From Silene conica (lineage: Eukaryota > Streptophyta > Magnoliopsida > Caryophyllales > Caryophyllaceae): 64,000 nucleotides of DNA. The stretch spans positions 77,788,641-77,852,640 of the forward strand of contig CM055313.2 of assembly GCA_029255685.2 (NCBI GenBank), read 5' to 3'. The notes below the pieces were generated by a model. It was not told the origin of the DNA. It worked only from the letters and a program-made list of their open reading frames with translations, and ran no database searches. The position numbers and the translations under genes are program-made. Of the stretch, positions 12,177-25,577 are shown one piece after another; the first letter of the stretch is position 1; each line of letters opens with the position of its first letter.

Positions 12177-13914
12177 ATCTCCCACTTGTCCGAGACAAGT
12201 GTGTGTTACCAATTCTCTTGCCCTATTACTATCTCCCACTCAATGCATGGCGTCCTCTCAGGTCGTGCCGGCAATTGATTAAAATCTAGAGTGGTTTATC
12301 TCGATCTGGAGTTATAACTACTGACCGGAATTATCTACCATAGATACCTTCCGAGCGTGGCCACGCATTTTTTAGTTATTATTCTCCTCGAGTGGCCTAG
12401 AGATATTTCTCAACCCTGACAAGGGGTGGACAATTCCCAATCGACTTATTCCTTCCGGCTGGCCACAGCCCATCATAACCCAAAACATGTCCTTATAAAC
12501 CCCAGTTACGAAGGTGTTAGGACATAGATCAAAGTTAATCTGAAAACTATGCCACCTCAGAGAACAGTCATTAGTCCAAGAACTGACTCATGTGAAACAC
12601 GATAGATGCTCCCGCCACGACCAGACAGTCTTTTAATAAGAGTACGCCAGAGCTCCATCAGCGGTCATTAGCCCGGCAAATGTGTCTTAACATGTCTATG
12701 CCTAGGTGATCGATTAGTCATCCCGTATGACTTTATGGTAATTGAACTCGCCATCAATCGTATCACACATCCGGTTGCATTGAGATGTCACCTCACTTAA
12801 GCAACTAGGGGCGAGGTCATGATAATTCAATTCACTTTAATGGGGTTCAATATGGTCTTACCATCCCATTTGAATTTTACTTGACCTTTCGTGAGTTATA
12901 AATAACTCAAACAATTAGTGGATTACACCATCCAAGTGGTCAACCTTTGAACATCATTTAATTTACAATCAGCTTTAGGGTCTCTCGTTTACATCCCTTA
13001 AAATTGTAATTATCTTCATTTTGAGTAAACCAGGTTTACCACGGTTCGTGCGAGCGTTCACTTTGCGGATCATATCCATACATTGATCTTTCATATGAAA
13101 GAGACAAGTCATTCTCATGACTAGCGAATAAGATTATGTGCATTGTGTAACTCCCAGCCACAACAATGCCTTTACATAATTTTTGAACTTACACATTTTG
13201 TAAAATCTTGTGATGACCATGTAGTTAAAATACAAGTCATTGAGATGCATAGTCAATGAATGTAAGCCAAAGATTATCACAAATCTTTGCTTGGTGTCTT
13301 GGAACTTGAGTCGTTGCAAACCTTTTACCATACGACTAAGTTATCTTCCAAGATCTTGAATTTGTCTTCCATCTTCATTGGAGAATACTTTGACAATTGA
13401 TCAAGGTTTAATCATTGGTTTAACACCTGCTCTACAGGTTGTCCTGTAAGCGGTGCGCATCCACTTTACACGATCATACTAATGGCGGAATCATTAGTGA
13501 TTTAAGCGTGCAAACAATAGTTCTTAAGGTTCGATAAATTTTCATGATCCCATCATGGTTATACTATCTTCATCTCCATGAACAACCTTAACACTAATAA
13601 CAAGATGTCTTTTATAATCTCAACTAAACATCCCATGTTCAATTAGATTTAATTCATATCAATATGTCATCTAGAACCAAAACTCGTGTACCTTTTATAA
13701 GTATCAATGCTTCATTCCAAACGAGTAATGAGTTGTTTTAGATAACGTTTACTCCCACTAAACTCTTGTTCTTGCCTGATTCTGAAGATCCCGAAGTCAT
13801 ACCCATGACTCAATAGCTTCAAATCCTGGAGCGAGAACTCCCACTGAACTTTACATTTATCCGTAAATCATAAAGCTCCCACTCAATTCAATGTTCCCTA
13901 ACATTTAATGAATT
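12177..13914 (-). other. 3' non-coding internal region of X1
   Basis: This is the polypurine-tract side of the X internal region, read on the minus strand. It matches the X3 region at about 45300-46634 in many blocks, for example the stretch containing GAGTGGGAGAT near 46573. No pol domain is present and the short ORFs here are not convincing. Confidence 0.7.
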
Positions 13915-13938
13915 GATGAAACTACAGTTGATGATACT

Positions 13939-15771
13939 GTGGATAACTCTCAAACCAGTGACTTAGAACCCAGAGTTATAGCTGATGAAGCTACAACTTT
14001 GAATCAAAACCAAAGGGAAGAGGGCATAGTTATACCTGACTCTCCTACAAACCCTGGTTTGGATTCAGGGGGAACAAGTCAAAATCCCGAGTCAAGCAGT
14101 AGCAATGAAAACAATCAATCAAGAAACTGGAGATATAAAGGCTCTCACCCTCTGGATAATATCATAGGAAGCCTTACAGAAGGAGTTCAAACTCGAAGAA
14201 GCTTAAACAAATTCTATTCCTTCTACTCCTTTCTCTCCACAATTGAACCTACAAATATAAAAGAAGCTCTTGCAGAACCCGACTGGATAGTCGCCATGCA
14301 AGAAGAATTACAACAATTCGAAAGGAATAAAGTGTGGCATCCCGTTCCTCGTCCAAAAGATAGATCAGTAATTGGAACGAGATGGGTATTCAGAAATAAA
14401 TTAGATGACTCTGGAGTCATCGTTCGTAATAAAGCAAGATTGGTCGTTCAAGGATACAACCAACAGGAAGGGATCGATTATGACGAAACTTTTGCTCCTG
14501 TTGCTCGCCTTGAAGCGATTCGCTTACTCATAGCATTTGCTGCACATAAAGGAATGAAATTATTTCAAATGGATGTTAAAACTGCATTCCTTAACGGATA
14601 TCTTCAGGAGGAAGTCTATGTCGAACAACCTCCTGGATTTCCTGACAGCAAACTGAAAGACCATGTATACAGATTAGATAAAGCTCTCTATGGGCTGAAA
14701 CAGGCCCCTCGAGCATGGTACGACAGACTATCAAAGTTTCTATTGGAAAGCGGATTCAAGAGAGGATCAGTAGATAAGACACTATTTCTGAAAAGTGAAA
14801 ATTCTGATCTACTAGTTGTCCAGATCTACGTTGATGATATTATATTTGGCTCAACCAACAAAAAGTTGTGCCAATACTTCTCAGAATTGATGACATCCGA
14901 GTTCGAGATGAGTATGATGGGAGAATTAAAATTCTTCCTTGGTCTTCAAATTCAACAAACGAACGAGGGTATCAAAGTGCATCAACAAAAATACGTCAAA
15001 GAACTAATCAAGAAATTCGGAATGGAATCCTCTCATCCTATGCCTACTCCAATGGTAACAGATAAGAAACTCACCAAAGACGAGGACGGTAAGTCGGTAG
15101 ATGAAACTACCTATAGAGGTATGATTGGCTCACTTCTTTATCTTACTGCAAGTCGTTCAGATATAATGTTTAGTGTCTGCGTTTGTGCTCGGTTCCAATC
15201 TGCACCAAAAGAATCACACATGATTGCGGTTAAGAGAATATTAAGATACCTAATTGGAACATCAAAATTATATCTATGGTATCCTATGGACTGTAACTTT
15301 AACCTATTAGGATATTCAGATGCGGATTATGCAGGTTGCTCTTTAGACAGGAAAAGTACTTCTGGACTTGCGACATTCGTTGGACCATGTATTATATCTT
15401 GGGCATCCAAGAAACAAAATTCAGTCGCCTTGTCAACCGCAGAAGCAGAATATATTGCAGCCGCACTGGTATGTTCCCAACTCCTATGGTTAAAACAACA
15501 GTTACTTGATTATGGTATTGACGTGGGATGTGTACCTATATTATGTGACAATACGAGTGCTATTATAATATCTAAAAACCCGGCTCAGCACTCGAGAACA
15601 AAACACATAGAGATTAGACATCACTTCTTACGTGACCATGTAGAAAAGAAAAACATTAAGTTGGAATTTTGTAGTACGGAAAAACAATGGGCGGACATTT
15701 TCACTAAACCTTTGGCTAGGGAACGATTTGAGACTTTACGATTGGAAACTGGTTTAATCGGTGGCACCTAA
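13939..15771 (+). pseudogene. Copia pol fragment: reverse transcriptase and RNase H (copy B)
   Basis: The 610-codon open stretch covers the acidic linker, the reverse transcriptase ([13 protein letters not shown], then YVDDIIFGS) and RNase H ([17 protein letters not shown]). The upstream polyprotein domains (Gag, protease, integrase) are not part of this copy, so it is a remnant although the stretch itself is open. It is over 99% identical to the matching part of 21528-24827. Confidence 0.92.
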
Positions 15772-15993
15772 TCGATCTTAAGAGCTGAAAATAACCCAAT
15801 GATTGACTATGAAAAGACTGAATTATATGACTGTGTCCGTATATTCCGCTGCATGCCTATGTGTGTTATTCTTTATTAAATGCTCGATTTTGATTATATC
15901 ATGCTACGTGTTATACGAACGTACACAACCAATTTCTCAGATCAAAATAATAATATTCACATATTAATAATTTATGCCCACAATATTATTATA

Positions 15994-16106
<113 letters not shown>

Positions 16107-17607
16107 CGTGTCTCAGGTACGTAAATTATTATCACCATATCCCAATTATATACGTACCAAAATTTCCGTAATATCTAAACCCGTCTTATTTGTTTATCCT
16201 CCAAACTTACCCTATTTATTTCTACTACCTAACCCCCACGTGTGCCTACCCCACCATCACAACTCTCACACTCTTTCCTCACCGTCCCCAAATCTTACTA
16301 AAACCAAAAATTCAAGAAACCACCATTAACGCTTCATAAAACCCGTTGACCAACCTAAAATAAAATCATCTACTCAAACACCATACTCCGACACCAACAC
16401 CCTCGCCTCCACCGTCCCCCGAACCCATTTTCCGTCACCGTTCCAAAATCAGAAGCAAGCAAGAGACGAAAATTAGAAAAAGGGAAATCGTTAATATGGA
16501 AAAGGAATTTCAAGATTATGATCAAATACCTCGTCCTCTGTTCCGTGATGTTTCCGGGGATGTTGCAAAAGAAGGGTTGAAAAAGTTCGAATAAAAAAAA
16601 AAAAAAAAAGGGTGAAGGGGTGGTAGACGTTGGCTATGAATTGTTGCAAAAGATGGGTTGAAATAGTTATGGTGTCAAACCCCGAGATCGCATGGGTGAT
16701 AAGATGATGAAGTTGATGGGTATCTTGAGTGATGAGCATGAATTGCAATTTGGACGAAGTAATAGAGATGGGAAACAGAGTGGGTTGGATGGTTTGGAAC
16801 TCAAAGTGATAAACTTGTTTCTATTGTTTCTGGGTTAAAGGAACCAAAATCTGACAAAGCTACCGGGTCGGGGATGAATGATGATGTACGGGAATGGATG
16901 GAGAAAATTAATGGCAACCTTGTTAGTTTTACCCGAGAGTTAAAGTTCGTAAACGAGGAAGATTGAAAGTTGTTTGTCTCGGTTTGTGTGCAAGAACTGT
17001 TTTGACGGAATGTGTTTGGGTGCTCTCTTGGTGGATATCCATATTCCTTACCCAATTGCCTTTCACTATCTTTTATTTCCTTAATCCTCAAAACATTAGC
17101 CTACCTTTTGTTTTACCCTATCTTTGGCCCAATTTTTCCTATCCTACTACATTCGGCCCATTAGGCTCTTATTCGACACATTCGGCCCATGTGGCTTTAT
17201 TTTGCATATTCGGCCTTTTGGCATTGTAGTATATGGTTGTGTGTCGTTTTCCCGTTTGTATTTCATAGTTGCTTGATTTTAATTACGTTTGTGTGTTTGA
17301 TTTAGAATTGTATACTTAGGTTTGTTTCGTATTATATCATTCTAGTCGTTTTATGTCTTTGTTTCCGTCTTTTCAATGATGTCAAGAGGGGGAAAAGAAT
17401 GCGACCTAGATTACGAATTTGCCTAAGATTGCTCCTAGTCGTAACGTATTGTCTCATAGTTCTTTAAGAAATTGGTTTAATTTAAAAATAGAAACCCTAG
17501 TTGATCTATATTATGAATGACCAATATTATGTTGAGGGGGAACGTTACAATATTACACTTAGACACGATTCTAGGTAAAGACTTGCCATCATTAAAAAGG
17601 GGGAATT

Positions 17608-19131
17608 TGTTGAGTAATATATTCTATATATGTAATATATTGTTTTATGTTTTAATAATGACAAGTCTAAACAATTTTGTTTTATATGCATATGCGTGTA
17701 ATCGTGCGTTTAAGTGTACAGTTAATTATAGAGCAATGATCGTAGTTTAATAAAGTATAAATCAATCGAAGAATTGAAGAACGATCAAGCTCATATCAAG
17801 TGTCAAGTCTTTTGAAGATTTACAAGACAAAAGCTTCATTATGATATCAAGAGTTCTTAAGTTATAAATCATTCCTATAACTATTAAAGAAATGAGATTT
17901 GCGTAATATAAGTCAAAGCGTGAAGATTTATGCGTGCTATTAATATATTATCATATATTAATTTAGTAATCTTATGAACGGTTTTAAAATAAAGATATTC
18001 TTTTGTTAACAAGAATTAAAGTATTTATCTTATGAGGTAAATATTTATTCTAAAATACTAAGGATTTTATTTTAACCGTTATTGACAAAATTCAAGTTCC
18101 TAGGGAAACGTGCTTCGAGAAATATGTCTCGAAGAGCGTGTCCTATTAGACGTACGTTGGGACGTGCGTGGGGAATAAGTGTGTCAAGGAAGTATTCCTT
18201 ACGTTTCCTACACAACTACTAACATGTTTCATATTATCTTTATGGTTAATTAAATAAATAAAGATATTTATTTAATATACTTAAAGATTAACTAGGATTT
18301 AAATAAAAATATAATTTATTATATTATTGACAAGAATTAAGGATTTGATTCAAAATAGGATTCTATATTTTATGATATAAGGATGTTTCCTAAATCAAAT
18401 AAGATTATGGAAATATTATCTTATGTCTTAATTTAATATTATTCTATTAGAGTACTTTCCTAATTCATATAAGATTAAGTTTTAAATATTACCTAGAATT
18501 AGTATTCTAGATAAAGTAATATTCCTAAACTATCTAGGGTTTAACCTAGATCTAAATTTGTATATATACCTACAATATCACACGCCTAAACAGAACACAT
18601 ACAAGCCTCACGCAAATCAAGAAAAAATCAAACGGACGTAGTCTCTCACACGTCTCGATATTCGTGCAATCATTGTCAAATCTCGTATACAAGACTACAA
18701 GCATTGAAGAATATTTTCATACATTCAAGATTTCAATACAAGAAGTTGTTAAAAGTTTATCTTACTTACTTAAGATAGTTTCGAGTATTTAGCGGTACTC
18801 ATTGTAAGCAAGTATTTCACGGTACTTGTCGTAGCTAGATATTTTACGGTATCTAGATTGAGTTACAACTAATATCAAAGTTATACGAGTTGGGTTGATA
18901 AAATTGTAATCCGGAGAAGGTACTAATTTTATTAATCGAGAATAGTGGACGTAGGTTTCAAAGTGTGAAACTGAACCACTTCAAAAGATCGTGTCTCCTT
19001 TACTTTATTGTTCTTACTTGTTACTTGCTATTACCACGCGTCATCAACATACATCGAAGAAGAATCGAAAAAGTTGGCATACTCAATTCAACCCCCCCTT
19101 CTTGAGTATATCTAGGTCAATAGACTCTTCA
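17608..19131 (+). repeat. Sirevirus LTR shared by copies B and C
   Basis: The LTR is 1,524 bp long, starting TGTTGAGTAATATA and ending CTCTTCA. On its left is the polypurine tract of copy B, and on its right the primer binding site of copy C (TGGTATCAGAGC, 19134-19145). A TATA-like box is at 18561-18568. An LTR with internal region on both sides is what LTR-LTR unequal recombination leaves. Confidence 0.92.
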
Positions 19132-19133
19132 AT

Positions 19134-19145
19134 TGGTATCAGAGC
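19134..19145 (+). other. Primer binding site (initiator tRNA-Met type) of Sirevirus copy C
   Basis: TGGTATCAGAGC, complementary to the 3' end of plant initiator tRNA-Met, starts two bases after the LTR end at 19131. Confidence 0.9.
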
Positions 19146-19198
19146 CTCGTGCTCTTGAAAGCCTTACAGCTTGAGATTGATCCTTCTATTGATTTCCA

Positions 19199-20887
19199 AT
19201 GGATTCAAAATACCTTAAGTGTCATATCTTCGATGGAAAGAACTATAGCTTGTGGAAGAACATGATGACCCATTACATCAAAGGATGTGATTGGGAATGC
19301 TGGAAGATAATACAAAACGGACCAAAGAAGATCTTGGTTGCCTCTGCAAATGGAACTACATATGAGAAACCAGAAAGTGACTATGTGGAAGCTGATTACA
19401 AGATTGCTGAGAAAAATTCAAAAGCCATGAGTCTACTTCAAAACGGTATGGTTACTTCCGAATTTAATCGCTTCTCCTCTTGCAATTCAGCTAAAGAAAT
19501 ATGGGATGGCCTAGAACTTGCCTACGAAGGTACCTCTGCAGTCAGGAAACATCGTATAGACTTGCTTATTCAACGATATGAACTTTTCACTATGGAAAAT
19601 AATGAATCGATTGATAGCATGTCTGCACGATTCTCCTGCATACTTAATGAACTGCGGAACCTTGGTAGGAAGTATGATTCTGAGGACATAGTCAGAAAGG
19701 TCCTTAGAAGCCTTACCAAAAAGTGGCAACCAAAAGTCACTGCAATTGAAGAAGCTCGTGATCTCACGACCATGACTTATCAAGAACTCATTGGATCTCT
19801 AATGGCTCATGAGATCATGCTAAATAGAGATGACGATGATCATCCTAAAAGTAAAAGCGTTGCACTACAAGCCTCTACAAGTGGAGAATGCGAACCTGAA
19901 CTGGAAGATGAAACAGTTCTCTTCGCAAGACGCTTTAAAAAGGCAGTCTTCAAAGGGAGATTTACCAAATCCAATAATAAAGCAAACGACAAGAAAAAGA
20001 ATGACTCTAAGCAAACCTTCTTCAAGCAAGGGTGCTTCAAATGTGGTGATCAAGGGCATATGATCAAGGACTGTCCAAGCTGGGACAAAATTAAAGACAA
20101 ATCCAAACGAGATAAGACCAAGACTGAATTCAAGAAGGTTATGCTCGCATCTTGCTGGGGAGAATTAGATTCCGAAGATGACGAAGACTCAGAAGAAGAG
20201 GAAGTCGCTAACCTGTGCCTAAGCAACATCAGTTTGGATCTAATCTCCGACGATCATGACTCATCACAATTCTGCCTCTATGGAGAATCTGATACAGAAT
20301 ATGAAGACCAAGAGGTAAATTTTTTACAGCTTAAGAGTCAAGTTAAAAATTTATCTAAGTCTGCTTTAATTAATTATTTCGAACAAACCCTAGATCAATG
20401 TCACGAACAAAGTCTTGAATTAGACGAGCTGAAAGAACAGATTCTTGACATTGCTGAGGAAAATCAACTCCTAAAGGCCAAAGCTAAGAAACTGAAATCC
20501 AAGGTTAACATTGATACAAATGTTAAATTGGAAACAGTAATGTCTGAGAAGAAAATTCTTGAGTCTAAAGTTACAGCCAATGAAGCTGTAATCTCAAAAT
20601 TAAAACTCAACATTAAAGAGCTTGAATCTAAGATTATAGCCAATGAAGTTATAACCTCAGATCTAAAAAGGTCTAGTGAACTTCTAAAGAGTAAATCTGC
20701 ACCAGTTGTTGTAGATGAAACTCATCTAGAAGAAGTTGAAATCCTCGAGCAAAAAATCATGGATCTAGAATTCAGCTTATCCAAAGTTAAAAAGGAACAT
20801 GCGCAAATCGTGTTCAATTTTAATAAAGACATTCAAGACTTGAAAGATCATAACAATGTGGACCATTCCTCCTGCATAAAAAAATAG
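19199..20887 (+). CDS. Sirevirus Gag (main part, copy C)
   Basis: The 562-residue frame opens with MDSKYLKCHIFDGKNY, typical of Copia Gag. A helical UBN2/DUF4219-like region covers residues about 10-230, followed by a basic linker and a CCHC zinc knuckle (CFKCGDQGHMIKDC) near residue 280. An acidic stretch follows (about 320-345), and from about 375 onward there are Leu/Lys/Glu heptads with an internally repeated ESK..ANE...S.LK pattern, predicting a long coiled coil. Coiled coils in Gag are a known Sirevirus trait. The protein would form the cytoplasmic particle and bind element RNA. It is an element protein, not a host gene. Confidence 0.85.
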   Translation: MDSKYLKCHIFDGKNYSLWKNMMTHYIKGCDWECWKIIQNGPKKILVASANGTTYEKPESDYVEADYKIAEKNSKAMSLLQNGMVTSEFNRFSSCNSAKEIWDGLELAYEGTSAVRKHRIDLLIQRYELFTMENNESIDSMSARFSCILNELRNLGRKYDSEDIVRKVLRSLTKKWQPKVTAIEEARDLTTMTYQELIGSLMAHEIMLNRDDDDHPKSKSVALQASTSGECEPELEDETVLFARRFKKAVFKGRFTKSNNKANDKKKNDSKQTFFKQGCFKCGDQGHMIKDCPSWDKIKDKSKRDKTKTEFKKVMLASCWGELDSEDDEDSEEEEVANLCLSNISLDLISDDHDSSQFCLYGESDTEYEDQEVNFLQLKSQVKNLSKSALINYFEQTLDQCHEQSLELDELKEQILDIAEENQLLKAKAKKLKSKVNIDTNVKLETVMSEKKILESKVTANEAVISKLKLNIKELESKIIANEVITSDLKRSSELLKSKSAPVVVDETHLEEVEILEQKIMDLEFSLSKVKKEHAQIVFNFNKDIQDLKDHNNVDHSSCIKK

Positions 20888-20988
20888 ATTCCTTAAAAGA
20901 CCTTCTTCTTCATGCTCGTAAAGTTCACGAAAAATGGGAAGGAAGTACTAACGTACTAAACTTTCTAACTGAACAATCTGATAACAAC

Positions 20989-21519
20989 ATGAAGATGGGT
21001 CTAGGACATGAGTGTTATGGTAGGAGAGACCATTCTAAATGTCAACAAAAACCTGATGAACGTGACTTTAGAAAAAGGAAGTATGTAGACTTGCCTAAAT
21101 ATATAATTTGCACTTACTGTGGTCACACTGGACACCTAAAAGAAAACTGTGTAAAACACGCACTTGACTTCAAAACTGGAGTCAAATTTGTAAAATCTCT
21201 AGGTATACCAAATGATTCCATATCTATCATTGACAGTGAGGAAGCTGATGAAAAGGTTGAAGAAAGAAACAATGACCATAGATGGTTTTATGACATGTCC
21301 TTTAATTACGCAGAAAAGAAAAATAGAACCACTCAAACTCCTAAACCTACAACCTACAAGAAACAATACCCAAAGACTCACACTAGACCAACAAAACCTA
21401 ACTACCACAGATACAAAAGACCTATAGTAAGACAAGTCTGGGTGAAAAAGGAAGATGTTTTTATTGTCACTAACTCAAAAGGACCCAAGTATGCTTGGGT
21501 ACCTAAATCCTGTCTTTAA
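20989..21519 (+). pseudogene. Sirevirus Gag C-terminal part with second zinc knuckle
   Basis: The frame holds a second CCHC knuckle (CTYCGHTGHLKENC), then a Lys/Pro/Thr-rich tail ending in a WVPK-type motif that in this lineage lies just before the protease. It sits between the main Gag stretch and pol. Taken with its neighbours the coding region is not one open frame, so I treat this part as a fossil. Confidence 0.75.
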
Positions 21520-21527
21520 ATTACGTT

Positions 21528-24500
21528 GTGCAGATAATCGCTAAAGAGAATAACCTATGGTACCTCGACAGTGGATGCTCCCGACACATGACAGGTGACG
21601 CCAACCTATTCACTACCTTGGAACCATTCGACGGAGGAAAGGTCACCTTCGGTGACAACAAAAAGGGAAAGGTAATAGGTGTCGGTAAGATAGGCATCTC
21701 ATCTTCTCACTCTATTAGCGATGTATATCTGGTAAGTGGTCTTAAACATAACTTAATTAGTATATCCCAATTATGCGACAAAGGAAACAAAGTTATTTTT
21801 CATACAGATGTTTGTCGTATAATTATGGAAGGTACAAGTAAAATTATTCTTGAAGGTCATAGAAAGAAAAATGTTTATATGATTGATTTAAACGTTGTGC
21901 CTACTGACTCTCTCTCATGTATGAAAGTTACGTTAGATGATCCATGTCTCTGGCATAAGAGATTTGGGCATATTAGTTCTCCTATTGTTAGCAAATTAAA
22001 GAGATGGGATTTGGTCGAAGGTCTTCCCAAGATCAGATTTGATCAAGAAAAGATGTGCGACACATGTGCCCGATGTAAACACGTCAGATCATCCTTCAAA
22101 CCAAAAAGAATAGTTAGTACTAACCAAGCTCTTGATCTAGTACATATGGATCTCTGTGGCCCTATGAAGGTAAGAAGCAGAGGCGGTTCCAGGTATGTTT
22201 TCGTTCTAGTTGATGATTATTCTAGATTTGTTTGGCCAATCTTTCTACATTCTAAAGATGAAACATTTAATGAATTTATTAGTCTTATGAAACTTGTTCA
22301 AAACAAATTAAAAACTAATCTAGTAACTATTCGAACTGACCATGGAACTGAGTTTGACAACCATGCTTTTATTGATTTCTGTAAATCCAACGGTGTTGGA
22401 CATAACTTCTCTGCACCTAGAACACCACAACAAAACGGAGTAGTAGAACGAATGAACAGAACCCTAGAAGACATGGCTAGAACAATGCTTCTTTGTAGTG
22501 GCTTACCTAGAAACTTTTGGGCTGAGGCTATTAGTACAGCTTGCTATATTCATAATCGTGCTATGATTAGACCTATCCTTAAAAAGACACCCTATGAACT
22601 TTTACGTGGTCGTAAACCCAATATATCTCATCTAAGATGTTTTGGGAGTAAATGCTTTGTTCATAACAATGGTAAAAATCGTTTAAGCAAATTTGACCCT
22701 AGAAGTGATGAGGCTATTTTCATAGGATATTCTGATCATAGTAAAGCCTATAAAGTTTTTAACAAACGTACTTTATGCATAGAAGAAAGCATACATGTTA
22801 TCTTTGATGAGAATAATGCCTTCAACAAGCCTTTACAGGAAGAAGAGGAAAACCTAGACGAACCTGACTTTAGGTTGTCAAGGGAAGATCCTCCTGAAAT
22901 AGAAAATAACGATGAAGGCGAAATTCAAGGAAACACTGATGAACTTGACTTGGAAGGAAATGGTGCGAGAGATGAAACTACAGTTGATGATACTGTGGAT
23001 AACTCTCAAACCAGTGACTTAGAACCCAGAGTTATAGCTGATGAAGCTACAACTTTGAATCAAAACCAAAGGGAAGAGGGCATAGTTATACCTGACTCTC
23101 CTACAAACCCTGGTTTGGATTCAGGGGGAACAAGTCAAAATCCCGAGTCAAGCAGTAGCAATGAAAACAATCAATCAAGAAACTGGAGATATAAAGGCTC
23201 TCACCCTCTGGATAATATCATAGGAAGCCTTACAGAAGGAGTTCAAACTCGAAGAAGCTTAAACAAATTCTATTCCTTCTACTCCTTTCTCTCCACAATT
23301 GAACCTACAAATATAAAAGAAGCTCTTGCAGAACCCGACTGGATAGTCGCCATTCAAGAAGAATTACAACAATTCGAAAGGAATAAAGTGTGGCATCCCG
23401 TTCCTCGTCCAAAAGATAGATCAGTAATTGGAACGAGATGGGTATTCAGAAATAAATTAGATGACTCTGGAGTCATCGTTCGTAATAAAGCAAGATTGGT
23501 CGTTCAAGGATACAACCAACAGGAAGGGATCGATTATGACGAAACTTTTGCTCCTGTTGCTCGCCTTGAAGCGATTCGCTTACTCATAGCATTTGCTGCA
23601 CATAAAGGAATGAAATTATTTCAAATGGATGTTAAAACTGCATTCCTTAACGGATATCTTCAGGAGGAAGTCTATGTCGAACAACCTCCTGGATTTCCTG
23701 ACAGCAAACTGAAAGACCATGTATACAGATTAGATAAAGCTCTCTATGGGCTGAAACAGGCCCCTCGAGCATGGTACGACAGACTATCAAAGTTTCTATT
23801 GGAAAGCGGATTCAAGAGAGGATCAGTAGATAAGACACTATTTCTGAAAAGTGAAAATTCTGATCTACTAGTTGTCCAGATCTACGTTGATGATATTATA
23901 TTTGGCTCAACCAACAAAAAGTTGTGCCAATACTTCTCAGAATTGATGACATCCGAGTTCGAGATGAGTATGATGGGAGAATTAAAATTCTTCCTTGGTC
24001 TTCAAATTCAACAAACGAACGAGGGTATCAAAGTGCATCAACAAAAATACGTCAAAGAACTAATCAAGAAATTCGGAATGGAATCCTCTCATCCTATGCC
24101 TACTCCAATGGTAACAGATAAGAAACTCACCAAAGACGAGGACGGTAAGTCGGTAGATGAAACTACCTATAGAGGTATGATTGGCTCACTTCTTTATCTT
24201 ACTGCAAGTTGTTCAGATATAATGTTTAGTGTCTGCGTTTGTGCTCGGTTCCAATCTGCACCAAAAGAATCACACATGATTGCGGTTAAGAGAATATTAA
24301 GATACCTAATTGGAACATCAAAATTATATCTATGGTATCCTATGGACTGTAACTTTAACCTATTAGGATATTCAGATGCGGATTATGCAGGTTGCTCTTT
24401 AGACAGGAAAAGTACTTCTGGACTTGCGACATTCGTTGGACCATGTATTATATCTTGGGCATCCAAGAAACAAAATTCAGTCGCCTTGTCAACCGCAGAA

Positions 24501-24827
24501 GCAGAATATATTGCAGCCGCACTGGTATGTTCCCAACTCCTATGGTTAAAACAACAGTTACTTGATTATGGTATTGACGTGGGATGTGTACCTATATTAT
24601 GTGACAATACGAGTGCTATTATAATATCTAAAAACCCGGCTCAGCACTCGAGAACAAAACACATAGAGATTAGACATCACTTCTTACGTGACCATGTAGA
24701 AAAGAAAAACATTAAGTTGGAATTTTGTAGTACGGAAAAACAATGGGCGGACATTTTCACTAAACCTTTGGCTAGGGAACGATTTGAGACTTTACGATTG
24801 GAAATTGGTTTAATCGGTGGCACCTAA
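21528..24827 (+). CDS. Copia pol polyprotein: protease, integrase, reverse transcriptase, RNase H (copy C)
   Basis: The 1,099-residue open frame has, in order: an aspartic protease motif ([12 protein letters not shown], about residue 14), the GAG-pre-integrase zinc-binding region (LWHKRFGH and a CDTCARCKH cluster), an integrase core with Asp at [10 protein letters not shown] (about 205), Asp at IRTDHGTEF and Glu at NGVVERMN, an acidic linker, reverse transcriptase ([13 protein letters not shown] about 700, YVDDIIFGS about 785), and RNase H ([17 protein letters not shown] about 985). The integrase-before-RT order is the Copia arrangement. All catalytic motifs I looked for are visible. It belongs to a retrotransposon whose other parts are incomplete. 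Confidence 0.93.
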   Translation: MQIIAKENNLWYLDSGCSRHMTGDANLFTTLEPFDGGKVTFGDNKKGKVIGVGKIGISSSHSISDVYLVSGLKHNLISISQLCDKGNKVIFHTDVCRIIMEGTSKIILEGHRKKNVYMIDLNVVPTDSLSCMKVTLDDPCLWHKRFGHISSPIVSKLKRWDLVEGLPKIRFDQEKMCDTCARCKHVRSSFKPKRIVSTNQALDLVHMDLCGPMKVRSRGGSRYVFVLVDDYSRFVWPIFLHSKDETFNEFISLMKLVQNKLKTNLVTIRTDHGTEFDNHAFIDFCKSNGVGHNFSAPRTPQQNGVVERMNRTLEDMARTMLLCSGLPRNFWAEAISTACYIHNRAMIRPILKKTPYELLRGRKPNISHLRCFGSKCFVHNNGKNRLSKFDPRSDEAIFIGYSDHSKAYKVFNKRTLCIEESIHVIFDENNAFNKPLQEEEENLDEPDFRLSREDPPEIENNDEGEIQGNTDELDLEGNGARDETTVDDTVDNSQTSDLEPRVIADEATTLNQNQREEGIVIPDSPTNPGLDSGGTSQNPESSSSNENNQSRNWRYKGSHPLDNIIGSLTEGVQTRRSLNKFYSFYSFLSTIEPTNIKEALAEPDWIVAIQEELQQFERNKVWHPVPRPKDRSVIGTRWVFRNKLDDSGVIVRNKARLVVQGYNQQEGIDYDETFAPVARLEAIRLLIAFAAHKGMKLFQMDVKTAFLNGYLQEEVYVEQPPGFPDSKLKDHVYRLDKALYGLKQAPRAWYDRLSKFLLESGFKRGSVDKTLFLKSENSDLLVVQIYVDDIIFGSTNKKLCQYFSELMTSEFEMSMMGELKFFLGLQIQQTNEGIKVHQQKYVKELIKKFGMESSHPMPTPMVTDKKLTKDEDGKSVDETTYRGMIGSLLYLTASCSDIMFSVCVCARFQSAPKESHMIAVKRILRYLIGTSKLYLWYPMDCNFNLLGYSDADYAGCSLDRKSTSGLATFVGPCIISWASKKQNSVALSTAEAEYIAAALVCSQLLWLKQQLLDYGIDVGCVPILCDNTSAIIISKNPAQHSRTKHIEIRHHFLRDHVEKKNIKLEFCSTEKQWADIFTKPLARERFETLRLEIGLIGGT

Positions 24828-25052
24828 TCGATCTTAAGAGCTGAAAATAACCCAATGATTGACTATGAAAAGACTGAATTATATGACTGTGTCCGTATAT
24901 TCCGCTGCATGCCTATGTGTGTTATTCTTTATTAAATGCTCGATTTTGATTATATCATGCTACGTGTTATACGAACGTACACAACCAATTTCTCAGATCA
25001 AAATAATAATATTCACATATTAATAATTTATGCCCACAATATTATTATATTA

Positions 25053-25112
<60 letters not shown>
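25053..25112. repeat. TA dinucleotide microsatellite (copy C)
   Basis: About 58 bp of TA at the same site as the tracts in copies A and B; intermediate length. Confidence 0.9.
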
Positions 25113-25115
<3 letters not shown>

Positions 25116-25577
25116 CGTGTCTCAGGTACGTAAATTATTATCACCATATCCCAATTATATACGTACCAAAATTTCCGTAATATCTAAACCCGTCTTATTT
25201 GTTTATCCTCCAAACTTACCCTATTTATTTCTACTACCTAACCCCCACGTGTGCCTACCCCACCATCACAACTCTCACACTCTTTCCTCACCGTCCCCAA
25301 ATCTTACTAAAACCAAAAATTCAAGAAACCACCATTAACGCTTCATAAAACCCGTTAACCAAGCTAAAATAAAATCATCTACTCAAACACCATACTCCGA
25401 CACCAACACCCTCGCCTCCACCGTCCCCCGAACCCATTTTCCGTCACCGTTCCGAAATCAGAAGTAAGCAAGAGACGAAAATTAGAAAAAGGGAAATCGT
25501 TAATATGGAAGAAGAATTTCAAGATTATGATCAAATACCTCGTCCTCTGTTCCGTGATGTTTCCGGGGATGTTGCAA

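Larger units (their letters stand above)
6043..13914 (-). mobile_element. Gag-only Copia-type LTR element X1, internal-LTR-internal layout
   Basis: Read on the minus strand from the right, the parts are: a 3' internal segment ending in the polypurine tract (13914-12177; GACAAGTGGGAGAT), one LTR (12176-10746), the primer binding site (TGGTATCAGAGC, 10743-10732), the 5' internal region with gag (8244-7336), and further internal DNA to 6043. Homology with X3 at 39557-47919 is clear in the gag, the LTR and the 3' non-coding part. No protease, integrase or reverse transcriptase is present, so it is non-autonomous. Both outer edges abut Sirevirus DNA, and the element's own second LTR is not in the window. 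Confidence 0.8.
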
